The translations under genes and the position numbers were made by a program. The notes beneath the pieces were generated by a model that saw only the letters and a program-made list of their open reading frames with translations, did no database searches and was not told the origin of the DNA. A stretch of DNA of 64,000 bases from Vishniacozyma victoriae (lineage: Eukaryota; Basidiomycota; Tremellomycetes; Tremellales; Bulleribasidiaceae): the NCBI GenBank assembly GCA_017654735.1, contig JADPYG010000003.1, positions 62,001 through 126,000 on the forward strand, written 5' to 3'. Positions 38,224 to 49,520 of this stretch are shown here, piece after piece; position 1 is the stretch's first letter; each line of letters starts with the position of its first letter.

Positions 38224-39603
38224 ATGTCATCCCAACGAATCCACCTCAACCCAAATGCTCCAAGGGCACCAATGATGAACCAGGGATATCAGCCTGACCC
38301 CATCGGAAATAGGAGACCACAAGGACAGAGGTCTGAGAATGAGGTATTAGCTCGTGTTCAGGATGTTAGTAGTAAAGTTGAGGATGTTATTGAGCGATAC
38401 ACCCAGGTAGGTCCATTACATTACTAGTGATATGATTTGAAGCGGGAGCTGATGATAGCCTATTCGTCCTTATATCCCTGCTATGGCTAGGTTCTTGATT
38501 GTCGTCACGTTCATCGAGGGTATGTCTTGTCATAATGAGATGTAATGGAGCTAATGGTAGACGCATTGAGAATCACGACTCAATGGAGTGATCAGCTTTG
38601 GTACCTCCAGCGGTATGTCACCTCTTCTTCTCCTTCCTCCTCTTCCTTCGTGGCCTGTGGAGAGAGCCTTCGATGAAGAGAGACTGATGACAGACACCGA
38701 AAGTTCCCATGGGGTCTATCTCACTTGTTCCTCATCATCAACGTTCTAGCCATGTTATCCTGCTCATTCGGAGTCATCTCGAAGAAGTATCCCGATTACT
38801 CTGTCTTTGGTCTCCTCGGAGTTGTCGTTGCTCAAGGTCAGTCCCCTCTTTATTATATTCAGAGGAAAGCTGATTTCAGGTCTCGGCTACGGGCTCTTGT
38901 TCGATCTATCATTCTTCCTCCGAAACTTGAGTGTAGTCGGTGGATTACTCATGGTCCTCTCCGATTCTCTACAGAACAAGAAGAAATTGTTTGCTGGTAT
39001 CCCATCCCTAAGTGAAACCGATAGGAGGAAGTAGTACGTACCCTCTCCATCTTCCCTTGACATTGCACTAATGAATAGCTTCCAATTGGCCGGACGAATC
39101 CTATTGATCTTCCTCTTTATCGGATTCATCTTCCAAGGAAAATGGTCTTTTGCCCGAGTCGTCGTTTCCATCGTCGGATTAGGAGCCTGTATCATGGTCG
39201 CTGTTGGATTCAAGGCTAAATGGAGCGCTAGTTTCCTCGTTACTCTCTTGAGCGTGTTTAACGTATTCATCAACAACTGGTACGTCTTCCCCCTCTTCTC
39301 TTTTGAGTGATACTGATAAATAGGTGGAGCGTTCACTCTGCTCATCCTCAGCGAGATTTCCTTAAATACGACTTGTAAGCTACCATCCCCAGTCCATATG
39401 AGGCCAAAGCTGATGTCATAGTTTCCAAACTCTCTGTATGTGATATCACGTGAGATAACAGTGAGGCAGAACTGACGAACAGCAATCGTTGGAGGTCTCT
39501 TACTACTAGTAAGCGTAGGACCAGGAGGTATCTCTGTCGACGAGAAGAAGAAGGTCCGTCCCCTGGCTCTGTGACGAATCAAGCTGATAATTAGGTCTAC
39601 TAG
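38224..39603 (+). CDS. ERV29: ER-to-Golgi cargo receptor Erv29/SURF4
   Basis: About 310 residues in around nine exons, starting MSSQRIHLNPNAPRAP. Conserved SURF4 features: EDVIERYTQPIRPYIPAMAR, ARFLIVVTFIEDALRI, QWSDQLWYLQR, PWGLSHLFLIINVLAML, LLFDLSFFLRNLSVVGGLLM, the TM pairs around RILLIFLFIGFIFQG and VVVSIVGLGACIMVAVGFKA, then LLSVFNVFINNWWSVHS and DFFQTLSIVGGLLLLVSVG. The last two codons are in a separate exon after the intron at about 39554-39594, giving the C-terminus KKKVY, a KKxx COPI retrieval signal. It selects soluble cargo for COPII vesicles. A CTA repeat lies 24 nt before the ATG. Confidence 0.95.
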
Positions 39604-40035
39604 ATGAACAGCTGGAGACGGTGATTGGGATGAAGAGGAGAGACGCCCGACGGCAAGGTCGTCAGGCGGAGAGGAGAGAGCAAGGAATAGAAAACAATGC
39701 ATCGGTGTCGAAATAGATTGATTGGTAGTGTGTACTGACTGATCACGATCGATTAAGCAGATTTGGACAATCAAGCCCAAGCCAGATGACATATGTCTAT
39801 GCACAATGCATCTGTACAAGATTGGAAACGTTACTACACAACACAAGCAGGCCATCAAGGTCGCTATTTCTGTCACAGGAGGGTAATATTCCCAAGGTCC
39901 AAATCCCAATATTATATACAACTATCTTCTCGACTCATTTCATTATCATGCCCTGGTCCTAGAAATCCATATCCATATCCCAGTCCATCTCTATATCGTC
40001 CACCTGTATACTCGTTGCGTTATCATTTCTGGATC
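39604..40035. other. Convergent intergenic region
   Basis: About 430 bp between the stop of ERV29 and that of the minus-strand disordered gene. Apart from the downstream copy of the 77-bp duplication nothing is recognised; the long minus-strand open frame across 38887-39921 is antisense to ERV29 exons. Confidence 0.5.
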
Positions 40036-40096
40036 TCAGAAATCCATATCCATATCCCAGTCCATCTCTATATCGTCCACCTCTATACTCGTATCG
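39943..40096 (-). repeat. Tandem 77-bp duplication over a gene's stop codon
   Basis: Two copies with a period of 77 bp (39961 and 40038 are matching positions). About 54 bp are nearly identical (one G/C mismatch), and the flank around TTATCAT..CTGG..CT is related. The copy at 40020-40096 encodes the C-terminus EVDDIEMDWDMDMDF and stop of the minus-strand gene; the other copy is downstream of the stop and keeps the same codons and its own stop (TAG). Confidence 0.9.
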
Positions 40097-40901
40097 CCGT
40101 GCTGTTGTGATTGTAATTGGTATTGCTGCTGTTGACGATACCGCTCCTCCACCTGTCGTGCTAATTCCACTTCCTCCGCTTCCCGTTCCGCTTCCTCCGC
40201 TCGAGCAGCTTCAGCAGCCCAATCCTCTTCTTCCTCTTGATCTTCTTTGATTATAGGGCACCTCCCTTGAGGATGACGCTGACGTTGTGGAGTTTGGAAT
40301 TGATTATGGTTCGACGGTCCTGCTCTTGCGTTAAACGATTCGCTCGCATTCAACCTAGCTTCCAGAGCCCTTTCTTCTTCTTCGCTATCCCAAAAATCGG
40401 GCGATATGGGATCTGATCCTCCGTTATCTTGTTCATACGAGATTTCAGCGTTTCGTTGTTCCCTCTGACGTTGGAGGACCATTAATCTTCGGAATATCTA
40501 TCATCAGCTCTCATTTCAGTTTAGGAAGGGGGGGGGTATACCTCCTCATCATCCTCCTGAGCTTTCGCGTCATCCTCTTCAATATGAATCGGTCCTCTCC
40601 GCCTATCCACCTCCGCCTCTCTACCCTTTTTCCTCCTCTCCCGATCAATCATCCGCCTACTAAACCTCTCTCTCCACATTTGAGCTTCAGTGGGTGTAGT
40701 TCCCTCTGCAAATAATTCAGCAGGTGCCGAATTGGTATATTTCTTGACTTCAGGCCGTTTGTATCGTGTTTTATGTTGAGATGGCGGAGTTGGCGATGAC
40801 TGGCCAGTGGAGAAATATGACATCGTTGAAGGTGGTGAAGAAGATGTATGAGGGTTTAAAGGGGATGATGCTCTTTGTATAGGCATGTAAGGGAATAGCA
40901 T
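40036..40901 (-). CDS. Uncharacterised charged, disordered protein
   Basis: Two exons, about 270 residues. Exon 1 encodes MLFPYMPIQRASSP..., a Ser/Pro-rich part with KTRYKRPEVKKYTNSAPAEL, a conserved-looking TEAQMWRERFSRRMIDRERR, and a basic/acidic block (HIEEDDAKAQEDDEE). Exon 2 (40036-40494) continues IFRRLMVLQRQREQRNAEIS, DPISPDFWDSEEEERALEA, and a Glu/Ala/Gln-rich helix with polyglutamine. It ends EMDWDMDMDF. The W-R-E-R-F-x-x-R/K-M motif with helical charged tail suggests a nuclear scaffold or RNA-related protein, but I recognise no family. A later ATG at 40886 is possible. It shares a 200-bp promoter with PDS5. Confidence 0.65.
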
Positions 40902-41097
40902 ATCGTTGGGTGATGGGTTGATTGATGATTGACTCAGAGTAGGTTGGTCAGTGCGAAAGGGAAAGGAAGGGAGAGATGAGATGAGCTATATTCAGTCACG
41001 TGATCTGTCTTGACGCGTCAGTCGCGTCAACTGGATCGACATGATTAAGATTGATTTCTCTTCCCTCCATCATCAATTATAACTTTATATTACAACA
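40902..41097. promoter_or_regulatory. PDS5 bidirectional promoter with E-box and MluI-type boxes
   Basis: Within 196 bp lie TCACGTGA (40996-41003), the perfect 10-bp palindrome TGACGCGTCA (41011-41020, containing the MCB core ACGCGT) and directly after it GTCGCGTCA. MCB boxes bound by MBF-type factors drive G1/S genes including cohesin factors in yeasts. Motif content is seen; function is inferred. Confidence 0.55.
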
Positions 41098-44000
41098 ATG
41101 CCAGCTCCAAGTCTGGTCAAACTGGATTTCCAGGAGAAATTGATGCAGTCAGGAAGGAAGGAGAATACAGAAGCTTTGTTGAAGAGGATTAAAGTGAGTG
41201 ATCAAATTGATGAAGAGGAAGGGAATTGAAATTGATGGATAGACATTACATCAGAAACTAGCTGTATTGGAGCAGGAGACTACGGATACATCCTCTTTGA
41301 AAGCGGTTTGTAAACAGCTCGTGAGCGAGTTGATCTTGCATCATAAAGAGTATGTTTATTTCTCCTCAAGCAAGGAACAAATGAAGAACTGATAATAGTC
41401 GAGGAGTAAAAGCATATGCGGCATGTTGTCTCGCCGACAGTTTGAGAATATGCGCTCCAAATGCTCCATATACAATGGATCAGCTCAGAGTATGTCTATT
41501 TATCTATCGAGCCTGAGGAAGCTGACAAACAGGATATATTCCAATTCTTCGTAGCGCAACTCACAATCAACCTAAAACCCCCACCTCAAAATGCTCGACT
41601 CCCACCTATCGCCCGAAACAAGTCCATCACCGACTCTCAATTCCAATCCCAGTCCCAGTCCCAAACACAAGCTTCACAGCGTGTGACGGAAGTACCTTAT
41701 TACAATGAATATTGTTATCTACTCGAAAGTCTCGCTACTATCAAATCCGCCTCTTTGGCATGTGATGTTCCGGATAGTGAGGAGATTTTGACTGGGTTCT
41801 TTGAAGGATTTACCGAGGTCGTTAGGTAAGCTATAGATCTCGATGAATCCGAACGAAGCTGACGACAGGCCGGATATGAGCAAGAGTGTGATTCGACATC
41901 TTGGGGAGATTTTGGTTTGTCTGGTCGATGAGGCACAGGTTGTCCCGGCTGGGGTACTGGATTGTATCATTGGACAATTCACTGAATTTGCTTCTGTCAG
42001 TCACCCCACTCTTCGTATAACAAAGCTGATGAGTAGAGACCGGAAACGCCATCTTTCCAATTGATAGTGGACGTCTGCAACAAGACCGCCGAAAGGCTCG
42101 TCCGACCAGTCTACGCAGTGAGCTCGCAAGGTCTCGCAGAAGTACACAGCTGACCTCCAGCACTTCTCAACAATCCAGCTCGAACACGGTCGAAATCCAA
42201 GTCAAGAAGACCTCAAGACTCTCGCTGAATCACATACCCTCCTCCTCAATATTTTTAGATTCTCCCCGGGTTTACTATTGAACGTGGTACCACTCCTCGA
42301 AGCAAACTTGAAAGCAGCGGACGAAGTCCCACTTAGGCAACTATCAACCAAAACACTAGGAAGGATGTTTGGTGAACGACCTGTTGTCGGAACTGGACGG
42401 GCGGATTTAGCGAAAGCCTACCCATCAGCATGGAGATCTTGGTTGGGCAGGAAAGTGGATAAAGCACTAAGTGTTAGACTGGCTTGGGTTGAAAGTACTA
42501 GGGGGATTTTGTGTAATCATCCCGAACTCAGGAGGGAGCTTGAAGGTTAGTTTTCGACCTCTCAATGATCGATGAAGCTGATGAAAAGGGGAAATGATTG
42601 ACCGTATACATGATGCGGATGAGAGGGTTAGGGCTGCTATCTGTAAAGTCATTGGAAGTCTCGACTTTGAGACTGCTCTACATCACATTAGCGAGGAGAC
42701 TCTCAAGGCGGTCGGGGGAAGGATGAGCGATAAAAGGGTAAGCTCCAGGTACCAGGATGCAGCTGACGTCTAGAGTAACGTCAGGAGCGAAGCAGCTTCT
42801 GCTCTTGGTAAACTCTGGTCAATTGCTTACACCTTGATGTCAGTTGCTCGCATCACTGATGTCTAAACTGACGGACAGTGAATCAAACGATGCGGATGTT
42901 GTCGCTCAATTCGCTTGGATACCCGAGATGATGCTCCTCTCTCTTCTCAAGAGGGATGTTACCATTGAGCTCAAGTATGTACCCATCGTAGATAGTGCTG
43001 ACGAGCAGGACTCAAATCGCCCATATCTTCAAGACAGTCATCCTACCTCTACCCGAACAGAAAGCAGAGATAGACGTCCAAGCTTGGGTTGACCGATTAC
43101 TACTCGTATCCTCACACCTCAATACACCTGCTTTTGGCGCTCTCAAGAGATTGACAGGATTGATAGGATTCGCGAGGGGTGGATCACCTTATCGAGCTTT
43201 CGTCGATTTCTGCGAGGCAAACAATGTAAGCTTCTCGTATCGCGATATGTATAAGCTGATGAGTAGGGAGGGATTATTGATCAAGATGAAGAGAAGGTTA
43301 AGGCTAGATTGGAATTTGTTATTTCTGCCATTGCCCGTATGTCCCCTATCCTGGGTGGAGCTGATGATAGAATCTAAATTCGTTGATGTGGAGAAGGCTA
43401 GGAAGGATATGGAGTCTTTTGCCGCTATCAATGAACAGAAACTGTACAGGCTATACAAGATTTGCGTGGATGTTCATTCGGATCTCGAGTCTCTGGTCAA
43501 GTCAAGGGTAAGCTCTCTTCATCTCCCGTTCCATGGATATCCAGCTGACAATCAGCACGAGCTAAGACGCCGACTGGAACAACACCACTCTGATATCCTC
43601 GATACATTCACCACCATCCTCGATGTTGGATCTTGGAATATCATTAACCAATCATCCATCCCTCCCCTTATTGCTGCTCTTCAAAAGACCCAAAAAGGGC
43701 CACAGGGCGAGATGATCACTCAAGCAGCTCGAGAATGGTTGAGATTAATAGCAAAGGAAGGGGCGTTGATGTTTAAATCCCACATCCCGATTTTGGTCAA
43801 GGAGATGGATAATAAGAAGACTATTCTATCAGAAGCTGCTCTCCAAGGTTTAGCGGCAGTGGTGAAAGCGGATAAAGAGAGTTGTCCTACTGAATCGTAA
43901 GCTTTCTTCTTCTGGAAGGACATGTGAGCTGATGAAAAGGAGGGTATTGGATAAAGCCCATAAACTCGCTTTGGAGGGTACCCCAAAACAAGCGAAATAC

Positions 44001-46053
44001 GCTTCTCGATTCCTCGCTTTTACCAGAAAAGACGATAGATGTTTGGACCTTGTTGATGTGAGTTTCTATGATGATTGAGCTGATGGATAGGACCTCTGCT
44101 CCAGATTGAATGTCAAGAATAAATTGCTCGTTAGCCACCTGTCTGCTCTTGCTGAATTGGCTCTATCCATCCCCGAGTCTACCGAAATGAGGGGCAAAGA
44201 GATTGTCCAGTTTGTCCTGGAGAAAATCATTGATGCCGTCTCTCCTTCTGCTGGTGTATGTCCAAATACCTGGATGGGGCTGATGTATAGGTTGAAGATA
44301 CTGGTCTAGCGGATGATTGGGTCGACGAGTCGGGATTGGAGACTTTGGACAGGGCGAAATTGATTTCATTGAGATTCTTGACTCATCGAGCTATTGGATA
44401 CGCAAGAGCCAGTGATAGATTCGAGATCCTGGACCCTGTTATCACACTCTTGAATAGGATCCTCACGCAGGACGGTCAACAGAGTTCTTTGACGAATGAG
44501 GGGTAAGTCCACCCTTTGCCTATCATCAGAGATTGAGGGCTGATGGTAGATGTCACGCAAGAGTTCATATGCGATATCGAGCAACGACCTGTTTTCTCAA
44601 ACTCGCCAAAGTCAAGGATTTCGATAAATCCATCTCACCGTATTTCGAAACAATAGCAACAATGACATTAGATCCATCCGAAACAGTCCGTCATCGACTC
44701 TTGATCAAATTGAGCGAGGTCCTGCCGACGCAAAGACTTCTCCCTAGATGGAATATAATCCCAGCCATGTCCGCTTCGGATCCTGAACCAGAGAATATTG
44801 CACTGGTGAGTTGTGTCACGTAAAGATGGAGATGAAGGAGGAGCTGATGTGAAGGCAAAATCGATAATATTAAATAACATTCGAGCTTGTTCATACCTCT
44901 CTTCAGAGAATAGGATTGAGAGGATTGAGATGCCTTTAGCTAGGTTGATTTTGACGGTTTCTCACCTCGATGAAGAATGGGATTTGGAGGGAATGAAGTT
45001 TAGGGCAAGGTATGTCTTCCCTTTCCTAATGCTAATACTCCATAGCCTCAGGTTGACTTGAGCTGATGAGAGAATCCTTGAACTCTACCTCGAAGCTGTC
45101 GCCACTAAAGATAATGTGGATCTCTTGTACCACATTGCAGGAAAGATCAAGACTGTTAGGGATGTCTCTATACCCATTCCCGAGGCTGAAGGATCGGACA
45201 TAGAAGAGGATATTCCAGAGAATGAAAGCAAAGACGCTAGAGAAGAGAGGGTGAAGAGGGAGATTATCAAGAGGAACAAGAGGGTCGCTAAAGCCAACTC
45301 TGTACGTGATTATTATATCAGGGCAGGGCTGATGATCAGAATCTGTATTCTCTGAGTGAATTGACTCAGTTGGTTATTCGAAATAAAGCGCATCAACACA
45401 ATTGGCCTATCTCGACTTACGTCCCTCCAGCTCAAGACAAAAATAAAGATGAAGAGAAGAAGGCCCCAAAAGGGATCCAATTGCCAAGAGACATTTTCCA
45501 CAATCTGACAGATCATCAAGCTGGTCTTGATGTAAGTACCATCCCTTATACCGAGCTGATGGTTAGAATATCAGAAACAAATTCTTGGATGATGATATCG
45601 CAGATCACGTCAAGGGATTAGGAAGAAGGGGTTTCGTCGCTGTAAGCTTACCAACCCTTGTTCAGTGGAAGCTGATGGAATAGAAGAGGGTAACGGACCG
45701 TACATCCCCCGTCAAGAGGACTAAAGCAACTTCCAAGAAACCAAGGAAGAGATCTAAAAAGACACATGATTCCTCTGATGATGATGAAGAGTCAGATTCG
45801 GAATCTGGGTCTGAATTAGAAGAGGAGGAAGGGGATGTAGAGATGAAAGAAGAAGGAGAAAGTGCTGGTGTAGTCGGAAGAGGTGGGAGGAGAGGGGCAA
45901 AGGTAAGCTGGCCCTTGTATGAGTTGAGGATGAAAGCTGACGATATAGACGAAAGCTAAGAAAGCTGTTCGACCCAAGAAGAAGAGAACGTCCAAGTCGA
46001 AGAGCGTTAGTGTTAGTGCTGAGGAATCTGATTTGACCGAGGAGGACGAGTAG
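41098..46053 (+). CDS. PDS5: Cohesin-associated factor Pds5
   Basis: About 1,250 residues over some 25 exons. The start MPAPSLVKLDFQEKLMQSGR is followed by an all-helical HEAT-repeat protein. Pds5 features are LLKRIKTLHQKLAVLEQET, KDRGVKAYAACCLADSLRIC followed by APNAPYTMDQLRDIFQFFV, YYNEYCYLLESLATIKS, VVRPDMSKSVIRHLGEIL, DEAQVVPAGVLDCIIGQF, KALSVRLAWVESTRGILCNH and a C-terminal part ending in a long Lys/Arg and Glu/Ser-rich tail (PKKKRTSKSKSVSVSAEES, ending DEEDE-like). It binds Scc1/Wpl1/Eco1 and regulates cohesin loading and release in the nucleus. Nearly every intron ends in gctgat/gctgac-type strings close to the AG. The promoter has MCB-like boxes. Confidence 0.95.
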
Positions 46054-46510
46054 ATCGAGATTGAACAGAGTGGGAGATTGTGTATTTGTTTCATCAGGGG
46101 CTTTGGGGGAACTGTTTGTATGATATAAATGAGACTGCAGCCACCATCATCACTACATCCACCCATTCCAGAGGCTCGGGCAGGGAACTCAATAGCCGAG
46201 GTTCGAAATGTTTTGGGTGAAGTGTTGATCACCCACTCCCTTCCCCCATTCCGATCTCTGGCGTAAATCAGCCGCACTCGCCAGTCCCCTGAGTACTGGG
46301 TACAAGGCGGTACCATTATATACAATATTCAATTGCATGTGATATATCCCTGCCCATGGACCGTATCTTGGCCAAAAACGTGGTTTTCGCATGGGGCGAT
46401 GACGATCAATTCAATCTAGGCTCTTCAGGTTCAGATTATCCTTATCCTTAATTACGATCTACCCCTTCTACCCCTTCTTTTCAACCCACACACACTGAGA
46501 GTATCAAACA
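46054..46510. other. Intergenic region
   Basis: About 455 bp between PDS5 and the TLC-domain gene in the same direction. No coding sequence or repeat recognised; probably the 3' end of PDS5 and the promoter of the next gene. Confidence 0.4.
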
Positions 46511-47623
46511 ATGATTCTAGCAGACCTTACTTCCTCTTCGCCATTACCCCACCTAGGACCTCATCTTCCTGTACTGGTGATATCGACGGTAACATGTTAT
46601 ACGATTCAACATCTTGCTCATATTGTTACGCCTATGGTATTGGGGAAGAAATGGGATGGATTTGATGCAAAGACAAGACAGGGTTGGGCTAGTCATTGTG
46701 TCTGTATGTCCCTTCTCTCTCTCCTCTCTGTAGATAGAGCGAAATGCGCTAATGATAGCTATGACACATGCTCTTGTTGTTGTCCCCCTAGCACTACGGT
46801 CTTTATGGTTAGGTGCATTGAAGGATGATCCTGTATTTGGATATGATCCTATCGTTGGGAATTTATTGGCTCTTTCCTCTGGGTAGGTCCTTAGTCTTCT
46901 TTGCGATTCAGATAAAAAGTGTGTAAAAGATGGGGGCCTAATGGTAGATATTTTATCTGGGATACACTTGATTCAGCACTTTACTCGACGCTTGGATTCG
47001 TCGTCCATGGTACGTCTCTGAGTCTTAGCCTATGGATAGGACTGATGATCAGGGGCAGCTTGTCTTGCTGTTTACTTGTTCTCTTTCGTATGTCCATTAA
47101 TTCGATGAGATACTGGGCTAATGATAGCGCCCTTTCCTAGCTGGTTTCGGATCTTGTTTCCTATTATGGGAGATGTCTACCATCTTCTTAAACATTTATT
47201 GGTTCATGGTACGGACTCACCATATGATACATGCTGAATACCAGGACAAGACGAAACTCTCCACCTCCCACCCTAAAGTATTCTTGACGAATCAACTGAT
47301 ATTCATGTCTGTCTTTTTAGGAGCTAGGCTTCTCTTTGGTGGATACCAAGTGAGTCCTTCTTGAAAACTCAGCTGATGATTAGAGTATAGAAGTGATCAA
47401 GACAATGTACGCCAATCGAGACAGAATCCCAATCTACCTATCCATAATTTACGGTTCTGGAAATATCGCATTGAACGGATTGAATTGTTTATGGTTTAGT
47501 AAAATGGTCAAGCAGATGATTGCGAAATTACAAGGCAAGGGCAAGGTCCCAGTCAAGGAGATTAGGAAGGAGAAGAAGGTACCTGCTGCTACCTCACCGA
47601 TTGTAGCGCCTAGGGAGCTTTAA
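46511..47623 (+). CDS. TLC-domain membrane protein (TLCD4/TMEM56-like)
   Basis: About 290 residues in seven to eight exons. The start MILADLTSSSPLPHLG leads into hydrophobic segments LPVLVISTVTCYTIQHLAHI, ALVVVPLALRSLWL, LLALSSGYFIWDTLDSALY, LGFVVHGAACLAVYLFS, FLLWEMSTIFLNIYWFMDKT, QLIFMSVFLGARLLFGGYQ and IYLSIIYGSGNIALNGLNCLW. The H-x6-S-x-W-H-type segment and the D-T-x-D-S-x-L-Y, H-H/HG-A and L-L-W-E-M-S-T-x-F-x-N motifs are those of TLC proteins of the TMEM56/TLCD4 branch, which act in lipid metabolism or membrane composition. The C-terminus is basic (EIRKEKKVPAATS) and cytosolic. Not a ceramide synthase: the Lag1 double-histidine motif is absent. Confidence 0.85.
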
Positions 47624-48104
47624 AAATGAACGACAAATGATGAAATATGGGAGTGCCTGGGATTTGTCCTTTACAGTCGTGTCTAGTACTAAGAGGGCAG
47701 ATGCGTATTGGATCTATGGGGGAAAGGAGCTGCTTGCTAATAGGCTCTGATGACTGATTGACGCAAGTTTGAAACACGACACACGATGGTCCAAGCTCAG
47801 ATATACATATTTCAGGGGAATGGCGTTGAATGATGTGTATGTGTGGAGTAGAGTTCAATCGACGTGTTTACATTCCCCTTATCCCTTGCCTCACTCCTGA
47901 TGGTTGTATGTTTCGTATCTCTTTCTTTCTCTCTCTCCTCTTTTATCATAATCATTCTTATCCTCATATCCATTATCATTTCCTTCACTCTATCTCTACA
48001 CTTCTCATTCTACATCAATAGAATCCCAAGCTTCTCAATACAGTGAGCTACATGAGCCCCGTGTGCTGTAGCTGACGAGATCAGAAATCATGGTCGCCCC
48101 TCCT
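47624..48104. other. Intergenic region
   Basis: About 480 bp between the TLC gene and the Argonaute fragment. The right half is very rich in T and C (47920-48000) and a GCTGACGAGATCAG string at 48072-48085 looks like an intron end, so an upstream exon of the Argonaute fragment may have existed here. Confidence 0.4.
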
Positions 48105-48686
48105 GATCTGGTCAGACATACGGCCCTGCTCTCAGCACATCTTCGAGTTTTCTCGTATGTCACTTTCTCTTCTCTTGCATAATGATAGTGCTGATCCGCA
48201 GTTCAAGCTCATCCTGGTTCGCAAGGAACTGTCAAGCCTACTCACGATGTCGTTGTCTCTGACGACAACAAGGTAAGCTAACGCCGCCATATGGGAGCTG
48301 ACGACTAGTCCAAGGCCGACGAGATGCAGGGTCTTTGTAACGCTCTTTGTTACACCTATGCTCGAGCTGCTCGAGCTGTATCAGTATGTACCTCTCATCT
48401 TACGATCATATTTGCTGATGAATAGCTCATCCCCGTCGCCTACGTGAGCTGCCGACATCATTACGACTCAAGCTAACCCGCAGTACGCCGATGTGATCGC
48501 TGGTAAATGCAGGGATTTCATCTACTCCGATGACGATTCTTCCTCTGTTTCGACTCATGGCACTGGAGCTAATATCGATCAGTTTGAGTTGAATAACAAG
48601 ATCGAAGGTACCGAGAGTGAGTACTTATTTTTTCCAGATGGTGTCAATACTGATCATTAGTGGCGAATGTCGCTTGGTATATGTAA
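48105..48686 (+). pseudogene. Argonaute C-terminal fragment (PIWI end only)
   Basis: Exons in the order of the full Argonaute 5 kb downstream encode about 107 residues of its C-terminus. It begins about IFEFSLQAHPGSQGTVKPTH, then VVVSDDNK, DEMQGLCNALCYTYARAARA, SLIPVAYYADVIAGKCRDF and ends ANVAWYM. The catalytic histidine of the DEDH tetrad (in KPTH) is present but the other catalytic residues are absent. Exon boundaries match Argonaute except that the intron after KPTH is missing. All exons are in one frame, yet no in-frame ATG precedes them: the ATG at 48091 gives a first exon out of frame. Amino-acid identity to the full copy looks about 50-60 percent. Either a decayed second Argonaute or a very short protein with an unseen start. 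Confidence 0.8.
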
Positions 48687-49520
48687 AGCGTCTGATGTTG
48701 TGTCTTGTCCGGCTTTCGATAGCTTGTGCCTTGTGTGTATCATAATGAATAAGGAATGATCAGGTATATAAATATCAGAAAAATAGGTCGTATCGTAGGG
48801 CAGAATGCAGATTCTCGATAGATAAGCAAGGTGCATTTTCACCGTTTGTCTTGTCATACTATCCCCTACCTGCTCAATTCTTGCAATGATCAATTGCTCC
48901 AACAGCATAGCCATACAGAGCCATACTGATCCTCTCTCCCTAACCGTTCAATCCCCGCCCCTCGACCCCCTTTCGTCGCCATCAGATCCACACACGACGC
49001 GTTAATTCAAGTTGTTTTACACCTGCTCCACCCTCCTTTCGTCACTTCGTTACTTGATCCACACATCCTTTAGCCCCTTAATCTCCTCCTCAAATTCCCA
49101 TCCCCCTCCAAACCCTCCTCTCCTCTCCCTTCTTGCGCTAAAATAGTCGTGTTGTTTGAACTGAATAAACAAAAGCCGACATGAGGAAAAGAGGGACGGA
49201 ACGCGCAAAGACAGCAAGCAGAATCAAATATACTCAATTGACGCTATGACCACCTTTGTTACCCACTTTGTGACCATGAGCCGCCCCTTCTCTATCTCTT
49301 CTTTACCACTACCTTTTCTATCCTACTACTATAACTATCAGCTACTCAGTCCTCAGGTTATAGACCTTATAGACTACTACGACCACCTACGCACCCCAAG
49401 CTTCTCAGGACAAATTTAGCTATTGTCCAGTATGTCCTCCACCCTATCACTTGATTACGCCTTGATTTGATGGGAGGATAATAATACATTCATGGTGGCT
49501 GACGATTAGAATCCTACATC
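48687..49520. promoter_or_regulatory. Argonaute upstream region with 5' leader intron
   Basis: About 830 bp between the fragment and the Argonaute ATG. There is a long CT-rich tract at 49070-49140, and an apparent leader intron starting GTATGTCC at about 49430 and ending GCTGACGATTAG about 11 nt before the ATG at 49521. The CTACTAC and ACTACTAC strings at 49320-49380 resemble the CTA runs before NUP57 and ERV29. A second ACGCGT box lies near 48994. Confidence 0.45.

Noticed and set aside
38887..39921. 344-residue minus-strand open frame
   Set aside because: Runs antisense through ERV29 exons and introns; the ERV29 reading is supported by strong SURF4 similarity.
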